Part shown: in pieces, positions 5,243 to 6,095 of the stretch | Layout: the number at the start of each line of letters is the position of its first letter | Position numbering within the stretch: position 1 is the first letter of the stretch | Origin: Gorillibacterium sp. | GTDB lineage: Bacteria > Bacillota > Bacilli > Paenibacillales > NBRC-103111 | Direction: 5' to 3' | Length of the DNA stretch: 6,095 bases | Assembly (NCBI GenBank): GCA_014380705.1 | Contig: JACMJI010000330.1 | Span: 1-6,095 of the forward strand | Position numbers and translations under genes: made by a program | The notes under the pieces: model-generated | The model's database searches: none | What the model saw: only the letters and a program-made list of their open reading frames with translations | Told to the model about the DNA's origin: nothing

Positions 5243-6095
5243 TTATGTAAGATTAAAATATTGTTTAATACCCTTTACAATAGATTGCGCGACAATATCC
5301 TGAAATTCCGGTGTGTACATGAGGATTTCTTCCTTCGCATGACTTAAAAAACCAACCTCAAGGAGAACCGCAGGCATTTTTGTCGCTTTCACCACTCTGA
5401 AATCATTTTTCTGTAGCTTGCGATCGGGAAAACCTGTTGCTAAAAGTAGATTGGTATGCATAACCTCGGCAAAGCTCTTGCTATTCTCATTCCAATAAAA
5501 CGATTCTGTTCCTGCAGTTGTCTTGGTAAAATAATTGCCGTGGATCGAAATAAAAGCATCCGCACCCCATTTATTAGCAAATTCGACTCTTCCATCAAGT
5601 GTGACAAACGTGTCATCGCTTCGCGTCATAGATGCCTCAATCGGTTCAACTTGATCAAGCAACGCTTTGACCTTTAATGCGACGGCCAGATTGAAATCCT
5701 TTTCCTTGCGCTTGGTAATTGAGATTGCGCCCGGATCACCATCACCGTGACCGGCATCGATGACAACCTTGAGCTTATATTCAGTTATCTCGAGCGCAAA
5801 GATGTTAGCGGTGCCATCCATAATCACTTTGAAGTCGGATTTTGCTTTTAGATCGATAACAATGCGAATGGTGTGAAGGACAGGATTGAATAACGAATAA
5901 CGAATTTGTTGAATCATCGGGTGATCAACCACAATAAAACCTTCATGACCGAGTACAGGCGTTGGAAGTTGATCACTGAAATTCACACCTGTTATATCAA
6001 GAACAATTCTCTGAGGGCTAGGATTAGCGATATAAGTTACCTTCGGTGTAAACGGAGCATTACCTGTAACCATCACAAGATTATCGATTACCGAA
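5243..6095 (-). CDS. N-acetylmuramoyl-L-alanine amidase (AMIN + Amidase_3), C-terminal 283 residues, 5' end beyond window
   Basis: Zinc peptidoglycan hydrolase that cuts the amide bond between N-acetylmuramic acid and L-alanine of the stem peptide, acting outside the membrane in wall turnover or cell separation. The frame is open to the window edge, so the start and probable signal peptide are missing; a GTG at 6076 is internal. Counting from the first full codon, residues 1-105 look like an AMIN wall-targeting domain (RIVLDITGVNF, then IRIVIDLKAKSDF). Residues 107-280 are Amidase_3: His116 in DAGHGD, Glu131 in KEKDF and His185 in SIHGN are the expected zinc ligands, and Glu246 in LLEVGFLSH is the catalytic glutamate. 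All key residues are present, so the enzyme should be active. The TAA stop is followed at once by an in-frame ATG of the SLH frame, and the SLH gene proper starts 63 bases on, with no terminator between. Relatives often carry further N-terminal wall or copper-amine-oxidase-like domains; that cannot be seen here. Confidence 0.96.
   Translation of the reverse strand, partial: SVIDNLVMVTGNAPFTPKVTYIANPSPQRIVLDITGVNFSDQLPTPVLGHEGFIVVDHPMIQQIRYSLFNPVLHTIRIVIDLKAKSDFKVIMDGTANIFALEITEYKLKVVIDAGHGDGDPGAISITKRKEKDFNLAVALKVKALLDQVEPIEASMTRSDDTFVTLDGRVEFANKWGADAFISIHGNYFTKTTAGTESFYWNENSKSFAEVMHTNLLLATGFPDRKLQKNDFRVVKATKMPAVLLEVGFLSHAKEEILMYTPEFQDIVAQSIVKGIKQYFNLT

Overview
The window looks like chromosome of a Gram-positive, spore-forming-type Firmicute, most likely Paenibacillus or a close relative. 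This rests on strong AAGGAGG-type ribosome binding sites, an exported S-layer-homology (SLH) protein next to an AMIN/Amidase_3 cell-wall hydrolase, a Bacillus DynA-like dynamin, and moderate GC content. The genus is an inference, not a measurement. All five genes lie on the minus strand, so transcription runs from high to low coordinates. No RNA gene, mobile element or CRISPR array was found. No non-coding stretch exceeds 300 bases; the longest are 1852-2081 and 3135-3355, and both hold promoter and terminator signals.

In transcription order, 6095-3267 is a cell-envelope unit. It holds the C-terminal part of an N-acetylmuramoyl-L-alanine amidase, cut by the window edge, then 63 bases later a 607-residue exported protein with three SLH repeats followed by five tandem beta-rich modules. 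A strong intrinsic terminator closes it at 3267-3302. The amidase would trim peptidoglycan, and the SLH protein would attach to the wall outside the membrane.

Next, 3213-1985 is a DNA-repair unit with its own candidate promoter: nth (endonuclease III, all catalytic and Fe-S residues present, GTG start), then an unrecognised 94-residue acidic protein. It ends in a compound hairpin terminator.

Finally, 1923-1 holds a candidate promoter with a palindrome at the predicted transcription start, followed by the first 617 codons of a large dynamin-like GTPase that runs off the low end of the window. The last 40 or so codons visible are an Ala/Gly/Ser-rich, very GC-rich linker. This is where two-headed bacterial dynamins of the DynA type join their two GTPase halves, so a second half probably lies just outside.

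I see no clearly new defence or mobile system. The most unusual items are the five-module C-terminal region of the SLH protein, the uncharacterised small protein after nth, and the hairpin-bearing linker of the dynamin.
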